Of a stretch of 64,000 nucleotides of DNA, positions 42,369-49,563 are shown in pieces. Source of the DNA: Rheinheimera sp. SA_1. GTDB lineage: Bacteria; Pseudomonadota; Gammaproteobacteria; Enterobacterales; Alteromonadaceae. The stretch covers positions 620,001-684,000 of the forward strand of contig NZ_LXWK01000015.1 of the NCBI RefSeq assembly GCF_001669775.1. Reading direction: 5' to 3'. A model generated the notes under the pieces. That model saw only the letters and a program-made list of their open reading frames with translations, did no database searches and was not told the origin of the DNA. Numbering within the stretch: the stretch's first letter is position 1; each line of letters begins with the position of its first letter. A program made the position numbers and the translations under genes.

Positions 42369-45300
42369 TTAAGCCCAAAGCCGTAGCGGCAATAAGCCCC
42401 AATAGACCAGCACCAAACTCCATTGCAACACTGCTATCATCGCCAGCAGCTCGGGGACTGAACTTTTACCTCTGCCTTTAACTGCGCCACTGCGAAAAGC
42501 AGCCTGTCGCAACAGCCAGTGCCAAATGCCCAGCAACATCGCTATCGGTAATAGCCCGGTAACCAGCGCCAATGCTGCGCTCGCCAGAGTTAACTCACCC
42601 AGTTGCAGGAACGACTGACCGAAAAACAGTGGCAGCGGCAGCAATAAAAAAACAACGGCACTAAAAGGCGGTAATAACGGGTCATTGTGCCGCCAGCGGC
42701 TGATCAGACTGTCTTTACGAAGGAAGCGCAGTAAGCCGGCGGTCAACACAAAACCAAGGCCAATCACACCTGTGATCGCGCTCGCCCAAAGCGGCAACAA
42801 CTGCCAAATGCTGACCTGCTGATAGCTGCGAAAACCATCACTAATCACCCGTTTTCGCTCAGCTGAATCTAAAAGCACATGTGAAGCAGTGATCCGATCA
42901 TTGGCACGGAACAACCGGCCGCCGACTGGCGTCAATAATCTGGCTGCCCCTTGAAATGGTTTTAGCTGCAGTTGCTCTCCTTGCTGCGGTTCGGCAAACT
43001 GCAAAGTCGCAAAATTCAGCAGTAAATCCAAATACCTGAAACTTTCCATCCGGCTTGGCGCCAGCTGATAAAAACCCAGCCAATTGGCGATGTCCTGAGG
43101 CAGTACGGCGGTCGGCGGCGGCATTGGCGCAAGCCTGGCTAAGCCCAGTTCCTGCACCAGTAAGGCGTCAAATTGGTCATAATTAGCGGTTTCAACATCG
43201 GCATTCATCGCTACAAAAAATGCTTTTTGCGCTTCTGGAAACAAACAAAAGTTGGCGCGAAAGCCAAAGGTGGTGCCGACATGACAACGGCCAATCACGC
43301 CATGACGATCACGATTGTTCAGGCCCAGCGCATAACCTGCTATCAGCCCCGCCTGCGCAGCTTCAGTGGTCGTTGGCTGGCCCATCGCCCGTAATAACTC
43401 TGGAGCGATAAAAGGTTTGCGGTTGCTAATGTCATTCATCTCGTGATGAATAACGCCATCACTCATGAGAAAACGGACAAACAGTGCCATGTCTGCAGCA
43501 GTGGTGGTGAATTGTCCGGCCGGTCGCAGGAACATCGGCACTGTCGCCTGGGTGACATTGTTTTCAAAATGGCCCATCGCTAAACGTGGATCGGCCGCAG
43601 GTTCTTGCTGCGTGATAAACCCAAAACTGCTGTCAAACATCTGCAGTGGCTGCAGTAAATGCTGCTCCAGATACCGCTCATAACGCTCGCCGCTGACCTG
43701 TTCAATCACCATGCCGAGCACCGTATAACCCATATTCGAATAGGACAAGCGGCTGCCGGGTTTGGTGCGTAGCCGCATAGATGTTCCGGGTTTAAATGCC
43801 TGACTCAGTGGTGAATCTGGCGTCGCCCGCAAGCTAAATACCTGCCACAGCCTGACATCATCAAGCCCGGACGTATGGTCGAGCAGATGGCGCAGCAGCA
43901 CTGGCTGCTCGGCTGCCCATGGGTTATCCAGCAGCTGATCTACCGGCAAGTCCGGCAACAATACCGACAACGGGCTATCCAAACTTAATTTGCCTTCGCT
44001 GACCAGACGTAAAATGCCAACTGCGATCAAAGTCTTGGCGATAGACCCCACCTGCATTTTATGATCTGCCCGCAGCAAGGACTGTTGATCACTATCGGCA
44101 ATCCCAGCTGCACCTGTACGAACTCCTTCCGGTGTGACCGTACTCCAGACCACACCGGTCAGCTGTTGTTGTTGCAGCAAAACTGCCATTTGCGCCTGGG
44201 TGTGTGCTGAGATGTCGGCCGACCTGACTGTTGCTGCTAAGCTTGGGTTCTTTGATACGATTACCGGAACCTTAGCCTGAGCCGCTTTGATCGTGGTGGT
44301 CAGTTGCAGCAGCGGCCAAATATCAGACCATTCACCGGCCATCGCCGCAACCAAAGCCATCATCACCACCAAATTACGTTGTACCGGGCCATCTTTCAGC
44401 ACCACTGGCACCTGACGACTGGCAGAAGGCAATCCAAGCTGTTGATAATTTAATAACAACTGCATGGTGCGTTCCTCTGCCGTTGCTGGCCGTGGCAGCG
44501 GTTCAACGCCCAATGCCCGTACAGCCGCTTCAGCCAATTGCCACACGGTCCATGGGTTTTGGCCGGTGATTAAACGCCCATCAACCACCAGATTCGGCAG
44601 ATAACGTGGGCCTTCGGTAAACAATGCGCCTTGCTGTTCCAGTTTATTTTGCAGCAAAAACGGGAAACGTTTGGCCGCATCCGGCAGCAACAACAATTCT
44701 TCGGCATTGGTAAAGCTGGTGACTTGTTTCCCTTGTAGCCACGGCGTGCCGTCGGCATTCGTTAATTGCGCCAGCGCTGCCGGGCCGTGACAAACCGCCA
44801 GCACCAACTTCTGCTGCGCTGCCATTGCTTGCACCAACCTGGCAATGTCCGGATCCTGTGGAAAGTCGAACATGGCGCCTTTGCCGCCGACAAAATAAAT
44901 CGCCTGATAATCTGCCGGGTTCACGTCCGCGAGTTTGATGGTATTGCGGGCCTTTGCCATTGCGGTAGCATCGTTTAAAAAGGCGTAGTCAAATTCCGCC
45001 ATATCGTCATCATCCAGCACCCTTGGCGCATCGCCCCCCTGCGGACTTGCAATATCCACGGCAAAACCGTTGGCCAGTAACACCCAATAAAATCTGGATA
45101 ATTCAGTGAGTTCATAACCGGTTTTTTTGGTTTTACCTTCGACCACTGCAGGTGGATAAAAAGCAGTACTGGTGACCACCGCCAGTACTTTGCCGCGGGG
45201 TTTAAAATCTGCTTGCGCCGCTAATGCCAGCGGCTGCTGCAAATAGGCAATCTGCTCTGCTTTGCTGGTGCTGAAGTCGGCTTCAGCTTGCGTGGTATCG

Positions 45301-45380
45301 ATTAAACTCCAGAGCCATGCCGCGGCTGTAGCGATCAATAGCAACACCACACCCAAACCCGCTAAAACTTTTTTCCACAT
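42369..45380 (-). CDS. Fusion of a DJ-1/PfpI-type domain with a class C beta-lactamase-like serine hydrolase, membrane anchored
   Basis: The 1003-residue product has an N-terminal membrane helix (VLAGLGVVLLLIATAAAWLWSL), so the remainder is likely periplasmic. Residues about 60-290 form a DJ-1/PfpI (Hsp31-like) domain with nucleophile-elbow AVCHGPAAL (C197, H198) and a nearby conserved TGYELTELSRFY. Residues about 395-760 form a serine beta-lactamase/D-Ala-D-Ala peptidase-like domain with SxxK at 446-449 (SIAK) and YxN at 547-549 (YSN). Four C-terminal hydrophobic segments (about 860-1000) follow. Such beta-lactamase-like proteins act as esterases or peptidases. I do not know a described protein with both catalytic domains in one chain. 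It is monocistronic and divergent from the BASS gene. Confidence 0.87.
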   Translation of the reverse strand: MWKKVLAGLGVVLLLIATAAAWLWSLIDTTQAEADFSTSKAEQIAYLQQPLALAAQADFKPRGKVLAVVTSTAFYPPAVVEGKTKKTGYELTELSRFYWVLLANGFAVDIASPQGGDAPRVLDDDDMAEFDYAFLNDATAMAKARNTIKLADVNPADYQAIYFVGGKGAMFDFPQDPDIARLVQAMAAQQKLVLAVCHGPAALAQLTNADGTPWLQGKQVTSFTNAEELLLLPDAAKRFPFLLQNKLEQQGALFTEGPRYLPNLVVDGRLITGQNPWTVWQLAEAAVRALGVEPLPRPATAEERTMQLLLNYQQLGLPSASRQVPVVLKDGPVQRNLVVMMALVAAMAGEWSDIWPLLQLTTTIKAAQAKVPVIVSKNPSLAATVRSADISAHTQAQMAVLLQQQQLTGVVWSTVTPEGVRTGAAGIADSDQQSLLRADHKMQVGSIAKTLIAVGILRLVSEGKLSLDSPLSVLLPDLPVDQLLDNPWAAEQPVLLRHLLDHTSGLDDVRLWQVFSLRATPDSPLSQAFKPGTSMRLRTKPGSRLSYSNMGYTVLGMVIEQVSGERYERYLEQHLLQPLQMFDSSFGFITQQEPAADPRLAMGHFENNVTQATVPMFLRPAGQFTTTAADMALFVRFLMSDGVIHHEMNDISNRKPFIAPELLRAMGQPTTTEAAQAGLIAGYALGLNNRDRHGVIGRCHVGTTFGFRANFCLFPEAQKAFFVAMNADVETANYDQFDALLVQELGLARLAPMPPPTAVLPQDIANWLGFYQLAPSRMESFRYLDLLLNFATLQFAEPQQGEQLQLKPFQGAARLLTPVGGRLFRANDRITASHVLLDSAERKRVISDGFRSYQQVSIWQLLPLWASAITGVIGLGFVLTAGLLRFLRKDSLISRWRHNDPLLPPFSAVVFLLLPLPLFFGQSFLQLGELTLASAALALVTGLLPIAMLLGIWHWLLRQAAFRSGAVKGRGKSSVPELLAMIAVLQWSLVLVYWGLLPLRLWA

Positions 45381-45574
45381 GGTTGACCTCCAACGTTTTA
45401 CCCAGCCGGTGACAGCAGTAATTTCAGGTCAAGTCTGCCAGTTCAAATGTGAAAGTCATGTCAAAACAAGCAACGGCGGTTCGATGGGCTACATCGCAGA
45501 AGAAAGTTAAAAAAGGAACAAATACTTGCGAGAGCTGGCGCAGCAAGGTACGGTAATTTCAGGATTTTTAATGA

Positions 45575-46441
45575 GTGCTTGGTATGTTTGAAAGCCTGAC
45601 CCAGATTGGTTTACCGATCGCATTAATTCTGATTATGACCGGCGTTGGTATGACGTTAAGGCCAGCTAATTTTGCTGAAGTGCTGCGCCAGCCGAAAGCG
45701 TTTTTTGTCGGCGCTGTCGCGCAAATGCTGTTATTGCCGCTAGCGGCAGTGGCGGTAATCGCGTTATTTGGGCTTCAGGGCGAACTGGCAGTAGGGCTGT
45801 TTATCCTGGCGCTCTGCCCGGGGGGTACCACTTCAAATTTATATAGTTATTTGTGCAAAGCCGATGTTGGTTTATCGGTGTCGCTAACCGCACTGGTCGG
45901 TCTGGTGACGCCTTTTACCCTGCCGCTGCTGGCGGCCTGGGCGATCGAATTTTATCTTGGTGCCAATACTGCATTTAGTTTACCGCTGGTGAAAACCTGG
46001 TTGACCTTGATGATTGTCAGTGTGTTGCCGGTGTTCCTGGGAATGTTTTTTAAAGCAAAATGGCCGGAACTGGCTGATCGCATTCAACCCGCAATCAGTC
46101 GTTTTTCAGTGATCGTATTACTGCTGTTGATCATCAGTATTGCCATTGATCTCGGCGATGATCTGTGGCTGTTTCTGTTGCAAGCCGGTCCTGCCGCATT
46201 GACGTTAAATGTGCTGACCATGTTCGGCGGCTATTGGCTGGCGAAAATACTGCTAAAAAAGGAGACTCAGGCGAAAACAATTTGCCTGGAAGTCGGTCTT
46301 CAAAACGGCACTCTGGCCCTTTTAATCACCACCGGCATTTTAAGCAACAGCACCATGTCGATAGCGCCCAGTGTGTATAGCTTATTGATGTTTTTTACTG
46401 CCAGCCTCTTTACCTTTTGGGTGCTTAAAATCAAAGGCTGA
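45575..46441 (+). CDS. Bile acid:sodium symporter (BASS) family transporter
   Basis: The 288-residue product has about nine transmembrane helices and BASS signatures: GVGMTLRPANF near the N-terminus, FILALCPGGTTSNLYSYLCKADVGLSVSLTAL in the middle (the crossover region) and EVGLQNGTLALLI near the end. The start is probably the GTG at 45575, 10 nt after AGGA; an ATG three codons later is possible. In bacteria BASS proteins co-transport sodium with organic acids, bile acids or pantoate-like compounds. The stop codon overlaps an upstream in-frame ATG of the next gene, suggesting joint transcription with the Kelch protein. Confidence 0.92.
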   Translation: MLGMFESLTQIGLPIALILIMTGVGMTLRPANFAEVLRQPKAFFVGAVAQMLLLPLAAVAVIALFGLQGELAVGLFILALCPGGTTSNLYSYLCKADVGLSVSLTALVGLVTPFTLPLLAAWAIEFYLGANTAFSLPLVKTWLTLMIVSVLPVFLGMFFKAKWPELADRIQPAISRFSVIVLLLLIISIAIDLGDDLWLFLLQAGPAALTLNVLTMFGGYWLAKILLKKETQAKTICLEVGLQNGTLALLITTGILSNSTMSIAPSVYSLLMFFTASLFTFWVLKIKG

Positions 46442-46473
46442 TGTTCAACCGTCTGCGATACATGGAGTATTTG

Positions 46474-47541
46474 ATGTCCGGATTTACAAAAAAATATTTA
46501 GCCCTGGCTTTGCTCTGCTGCAGCCTCAACCTTGCGGCGCAGCAAAACAACGCAGTCAAGCAGCTAACCACACTGGCGCCTATGCCAATTGCGGTACAGG
46601 AAATTTATCCGGTGCTGCATCAGGGCGAGATTTATGTCGCAGGCGGCATCAGCGATGCCTTGTCCGAGCAAGATGGCCAGATGACGGCTGCGGTGCAAAT
46701 TTATGACATTGCCAAAAACCAATGGCGGCGCGGCCCGGATTTACCGCAAGGTCGGCACCATGCGCAGCTGGTATCGGTGGGCAGCGATCTGTATTTGCTG
46801 GGCGGTTTTGTCCGTGCGACTTCAGTGAATAATGGCCAATTCTGGCAAGCTGGTAACTGGCAGGCCAGCGCCGATATTTTAAAACTGAGCGCCAAGGCCA
46901 CATCGTGGCAGGCTGTCGGCAAGCTGCCCAAACCGCTGGCCGAAACTGTCAGTTTTGTAAAAGATGGCCAGATCCATCTGCTTGGTGGACGCAGTCCGGT
47001 AGGTCCCGATAATAGCCAGTGGCAACATCATTTTGACCAGGATCTGCATTGGCAGATTAATCTGAGCGCCCTGCCAGCATCTGGCGCTGTGACCGAATTA
47101 GCCAGGCTACCGGTCAAGAAAAACAGTGCGGCCATTGCAGTTTTAAATAACCACGCCTGGTGGCTCGGCGGGCGCAATCGCGATCTTGGCAACACCACTG
47201 GCGTGGCCGCTTTTGATTTCGTCAGTGCAGTTTGGTTACCCGCAGTGCAGACCCCGGATTTACCGGAAGCCCAGGCCGGACTTGCAGCCGTCGCTCTTGG
47301 CCAGCAAATTTGTCTGTTTGGCGGTGAAGGTAGCAAGGAGCCGAAGAACGTCTTTAGCACCATCTGGTGCTTTACGCCGCAAACCACCAGTTGGCAGGCG
47401 CACGGAAAAATGCAACCGGCCCGTCACGGCCATGGCGCAGTTGCTGTCGGTGACGCGGTGTATTTAATAGGTGGCGCCACGGTTGCCGGGTTAAATGAAA
47501 CCTCGAGTATACTGCAGCGCTGGCAGTTGGGTTTGGAGTAA
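46474..47541 (+). CDS. Kelch-repeat beta-propeller protein (NanM/N-acetylneuraminate epimerase-like)
   Basis: The ATG at 46474 (MSGFTKKYLALALLCCSLNLAAQQ) follows GGAGT and starts a signal peptide. The 355-residue product is made of about six Kelch repeats with the typical GG and Trp spacing: YVAGGISDAL...VQIYDIAKNQWRRGPDLP, LLGGFVRAT, LLGGRSP, WWLGGRNRD, CLFGGEG, YLIGGATVAG. It should fold as a six-bladed periplasmic propeller. The closest known enzyme of this kind is N-acetylneuraminate epimerase, NanM, but the catalytic residues cannot be fixed here. Coupled to a BASS transporter, it may process the substrate that the transporter imports. Confidence 0.85.
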   Translation: MSGFTKKYLALALLCCSLNLAAQQNNAVKQLTTLAPMPIAVQEIYPVLHQGEIYVAGGISDALSEQDGQMTAAVQIYDIAKNQWRRGPDLPQGRHHAQLVSVGSDLYLLGGFVRATSVNNGQFWQAGNWQASADILKLSAKATSWQAVGKLPKPLAETVSFVKDGQIHLLGGRSPVGPDNSQWQHHFDQDLHWQINLSALPASGAVTELARLPVKKNSAAIAVLNNHAWWLGGRNRDLGNTTGVAAFDFVSAVWLPAVQTPDLPEAQAGLAAVALGQQICLFGGEGSKEPKNVFSTIWCFTPQTTSWQAHGKMQPARHGHGAVAVGDAVYLIGGATVAGLNETSSILQRWQLGLE

Positions 47542-47622
47542 CATTATGCACAACATTCATACATAAGTGAAAGTGCAACTTGTTGCGAGTCGAGCGTCCA
47601 ACGGGCGCGTTTTGAGAGCTGG

Positions 47623-48372
47623 TTATATCAAATCTAGTTTAAGTACAGCCTGTTTGAGTTCAGGCCAAATAGTTTCAGCAGGTATACACTGACACTTTTT
47701 TCTATTTTTTCTGAGCTCGTCAACAAAATTATTTGCAAAATTTAAATCGCTAAAATTGAACTCTATAAGACATGTTTTTTCACGGCATTGCATTGTACTT
47801 ATTGAATACTCACCGCCTTTGAAATACTGTGAAAATATGTTTCTTACGATCACCTCAGCACCATAAGACCAATCCCCATACTCTTCCAATTCATTCAATT
47901 GTTCTAAAAAGACGCTATACACATTAAATGGCTCATACTTAACCAAATCTCTATATTCCTTTGTTATTTTTACAAGTTCAATTTCGTCATCTATTTTTCT
48001 TACAAAATAAACGTTTCCTTCATCGATAAGTACATTTACTTCTGAGGCTTTGTATTTATCTAGGATATATTTATATTCCGCAGAATTTTTATCTAAATAC
48101 GGCGACCAACTACCGCTAAATTTATTTAACTGACTTTTATCATTAGAGTCATTGACGCCCGCCAAATCAATATAATCATCAAGCGGTTCCTTCCAGCCTT
48201 TAGGGGAATCTTTTTTATTTACGTTCGCATTGTTAGATTCTACTATTTCATTACCTGAAGAATTACCATAAAAACTATCATCCGACGAAATTATAGACAT
48301 GCAATATGCAGAAAACAAAGCAACGGTGACAATAAAAAAAATAGTAACAAATAATTTTCTGGTGACACTCAT
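47623..48372 (-). CDS. AT-rich membrane-anchored protein of unknown function
   Basis: The 249-residue product has one N-terminal hydrophobic segment (LFVTIFFIVTVALFSAYCM, about residues 7-25) and a hydrophilic body presumably in the periplasm, with an Asn/Ser-rich linker (about 30-65). Near the C-terminus the cysteines are in MQCREKTCLIEFNF and KKCQCIPAE; the first pattern (C-R-x2-x-C-x-I-x-F) recurs in uncharacterised secreted proteins. It is more AT-rich than the upstream Kelch gene and lies at the downstream end of the same-strand block that has the peptides and exporter. I recognise no family and infer no function; being on the same strand, it may belong to that system. Confidence 0.65.
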   Translation of the reverse strand: MSVTRKLFVTIFFIVTVALFSAYCMSIISSDDSFYGNSSGNEIVESNNANVNKKDSPKGWKEPLDDYIDLAGVNDSNDKSQLNKFSGSWSPYLDKNSAEYKYILDKYKASEVNVLIDEGNVYFVRKIDDEIELVKITKEYRDLVKYEPFNVYSVFLEQLNELEEYGDWSYGAEVIVRNIFSQYFKGGEYSISTMQCREKTCLIEFNFSDLNFANNFVDELRKNRKKCQCIPAETIWPELKQAVLKLDLI

Positions 48373-48771
48373 AATTAATTAAACATCCTTTTTCATTCTA
48401 ACTTTTCATGCTCGTGCGCGAAATGGTAAACGCCGGAGCAGCAGGCTACAAATAACGTGGTTTATTAGACAAACAATCTCTGCAGCAAAATGAATTGCCT
48501 ACCAGTACTTAATATGTCATTCAATAATGAAGGCAACCCCCGGAGTGCAGTTATTGAATTAAACTTCTAAACCCGCTTTGAAAATTTGTATCGAGAATAT
48601 TCCAATGCATTAACATTGAAAAAAATTATAAGGCACCTGATATGTATAGTCGACATATGCAGCAAGCCTCACTGTTTTTTACGCTTGCAGGAATTAAAAA
48701 TAATTACAAGGAGAAAAATTTCTAAGTGTAACTAGGAATAAACCGAGCCTACTTCAAAAAATCACTATTTT
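48373..48771. other. Gap between the glutaredoxin-like gene and the membrane protein gene
   Basis: No gene is visible in these 399 bp on either strand; only short frames without conserved features occur. It is AT-rich and presumably holds a separate promoter for the 47623-48372 gene, so that gene may not be cotranscribed with the peptides. Confidence 0.5.
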
Positions 48772-49155
48772 TCATTTAAGTATCGAGTCTAGCTTTTGTG
48801 GATAAAACCCGCGCATTATCCAATCCTTATTTACTATTAATGGAACAATGCTCCCATCCAATCCTTCGAACTCATTTTCATTCTGTTTGTTACTCACTAT
48901 ATCTTTTTTAATATAGTTTATCTTCCTGTCATCCAAATACTTAGTCAATGCCATACAGGCTTTACAACTGTCCACCGAGTAAATCACCAGATCTACATTT
49001 TCCGGAATCAGTAACTGATTATCACTATAACTGACAACAGAATAGTCGGTATACCACTCATTGATAGCACGACCCGCCACACTGAAAATAACGATCAGTA
49101 CTACAAGAAGTAGTGATTGGACAACAAATTTTTTCAATCTATAAGCTCCTGCCAT
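48772..49155 (-). CDS. Membrane-anchored glutaredoxin/thioredoxin-fold protein with CKAC motif
   Basis: The 127-residue product has a membrane helix (about residues 11-28, VVQSLLLVVLIVIFSVAG) and then a small thioredoxin-fold domain with the redox motif DSCKAC (C64, C67). The segment VDLVIYSVDSCKACMALTKYLDDRKINY, plus the later SIVPLIVNKDW (cis-Pro) and GFYP, is glutaredoxin-like. By topology the domain faces the periplasm, where thiol-disulfide chemistry would be useful for the Cys-rich peptides encoded immediately upstream (60 bp away). A TTG six codons downstream has a better Shine-Dalgarno (AGGAG) and may be the real start. Oxidase, isomerase or reductase activity cannot be told from sequence. 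Confidence 0.7.
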   Translation of the reverse strand: MAGAYRLKKFVVQSLLLVVLIVIFSVAGRAINEWYTDYSVVSYSDNQLLIPENVDLVIYSVDSCKACMALTKYLDDRKINYIKKDIVSNKQNENEFEGLDGSIVPLIVNKDWIMRGFYPQKLDSILK

Positions 49156-49215
49156 TCTACTCTAATAGGCAAGGAGGCTAATACCTACCTTGCCCAAAAT
49201 GCTTATCAGACGACC

Positions 49216-49341
49216 TTAGCCGCCTTTGCAAGACTCACAAATCCAACCACCGGTGACTCGGTAACAACCTGTACAGGTTTCAGCAAATGCAGCAGCACTC
49301 ACCAAACACAACGCTAATAAAGCAATCTTACGAAAATTCAT
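49216..49341 (-). CDS. Secreted mini-protein with two CxxC motifs (peptide A)
   Basis: The 41-residue product has a full Sec signal peptide (MNFRKIALLALCLVSAAAFA) with an AxA-type cleavage site before ETC. The 21-residue mature part carries CTGC, then six residues, then WICESCKGG. The Shine-Dalgarno is AAGGA 8 nt before the ATG, inside the last codons of peptide B, so the two are translated as a pair. The second copy, peptide B, shares CxGC...W-x-C-E-x-C-K-G. Such a peptide could form two disulfides or bind a metal, or be a bacteriocin, a signal or a substrate of the neighbouring exporter. I know of no described family matching it. Confidence 0.75.
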   Translation of the reverse strand: MNFRKIALLALCLVSAAAFAETCTGCYRVTGGWICESCKGG

Positions 49342-49345
49342 AACA

Positions 49346-49489
49346 TTATCCTTTACAAGTCTCACAAACCCAAGTTTCAGCATCCAACTTATGACAGCCA
49401 GAACATTGTTTCTCGTCACCTGCAAATGATAAAGCACTCACTGATAGCAACATAGCAGAAAAAACTATCTTAGCAAAACCTAACTTCAT
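49346..49489 (-). CDS. Secreted mini-protein with two CxxC motifs (peptide B, paralogue of peptide A)
   Basis: This 47-residue product has a Sec signal peptide (MKLGFAKIVFSAMLLSVSAL), with likely cleavage after SFA. The mature part has CSGC, seven residues, then WVCETCKG, aligned cysteine for cysteine with peptide A. The Shine-Dalgarno is AGGA, 7 nt before the ATG at 49489. The stop codon TAA lies 4 nt before the ATG of peptide A. It starts 75 bp downstream of the exporter permease gene on the same strand and so is probably cotranscribed with it. Confidence 0.75.
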   Translation of the reverse strand: MKLGFAKIVFSAMLLSVSALSFAGDEKQCSGCHKLDAETWVCETCKG

Positions 49490-49563
49490 ATAGTGTTCCT
49501 TTCATAATATTAAAGCCACACGGCAACGCCATGGTACACGAAACAATAATATATTCAACAGCA

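Noticed and set aside
48650-48726. A 27-codon plus-strand frame with ATG in the gap after the glutaredoxin-like gene.
   Set aside because: No signal peptide, no Cys pattern and no ribosome site; it does not resemble peptides A or B.
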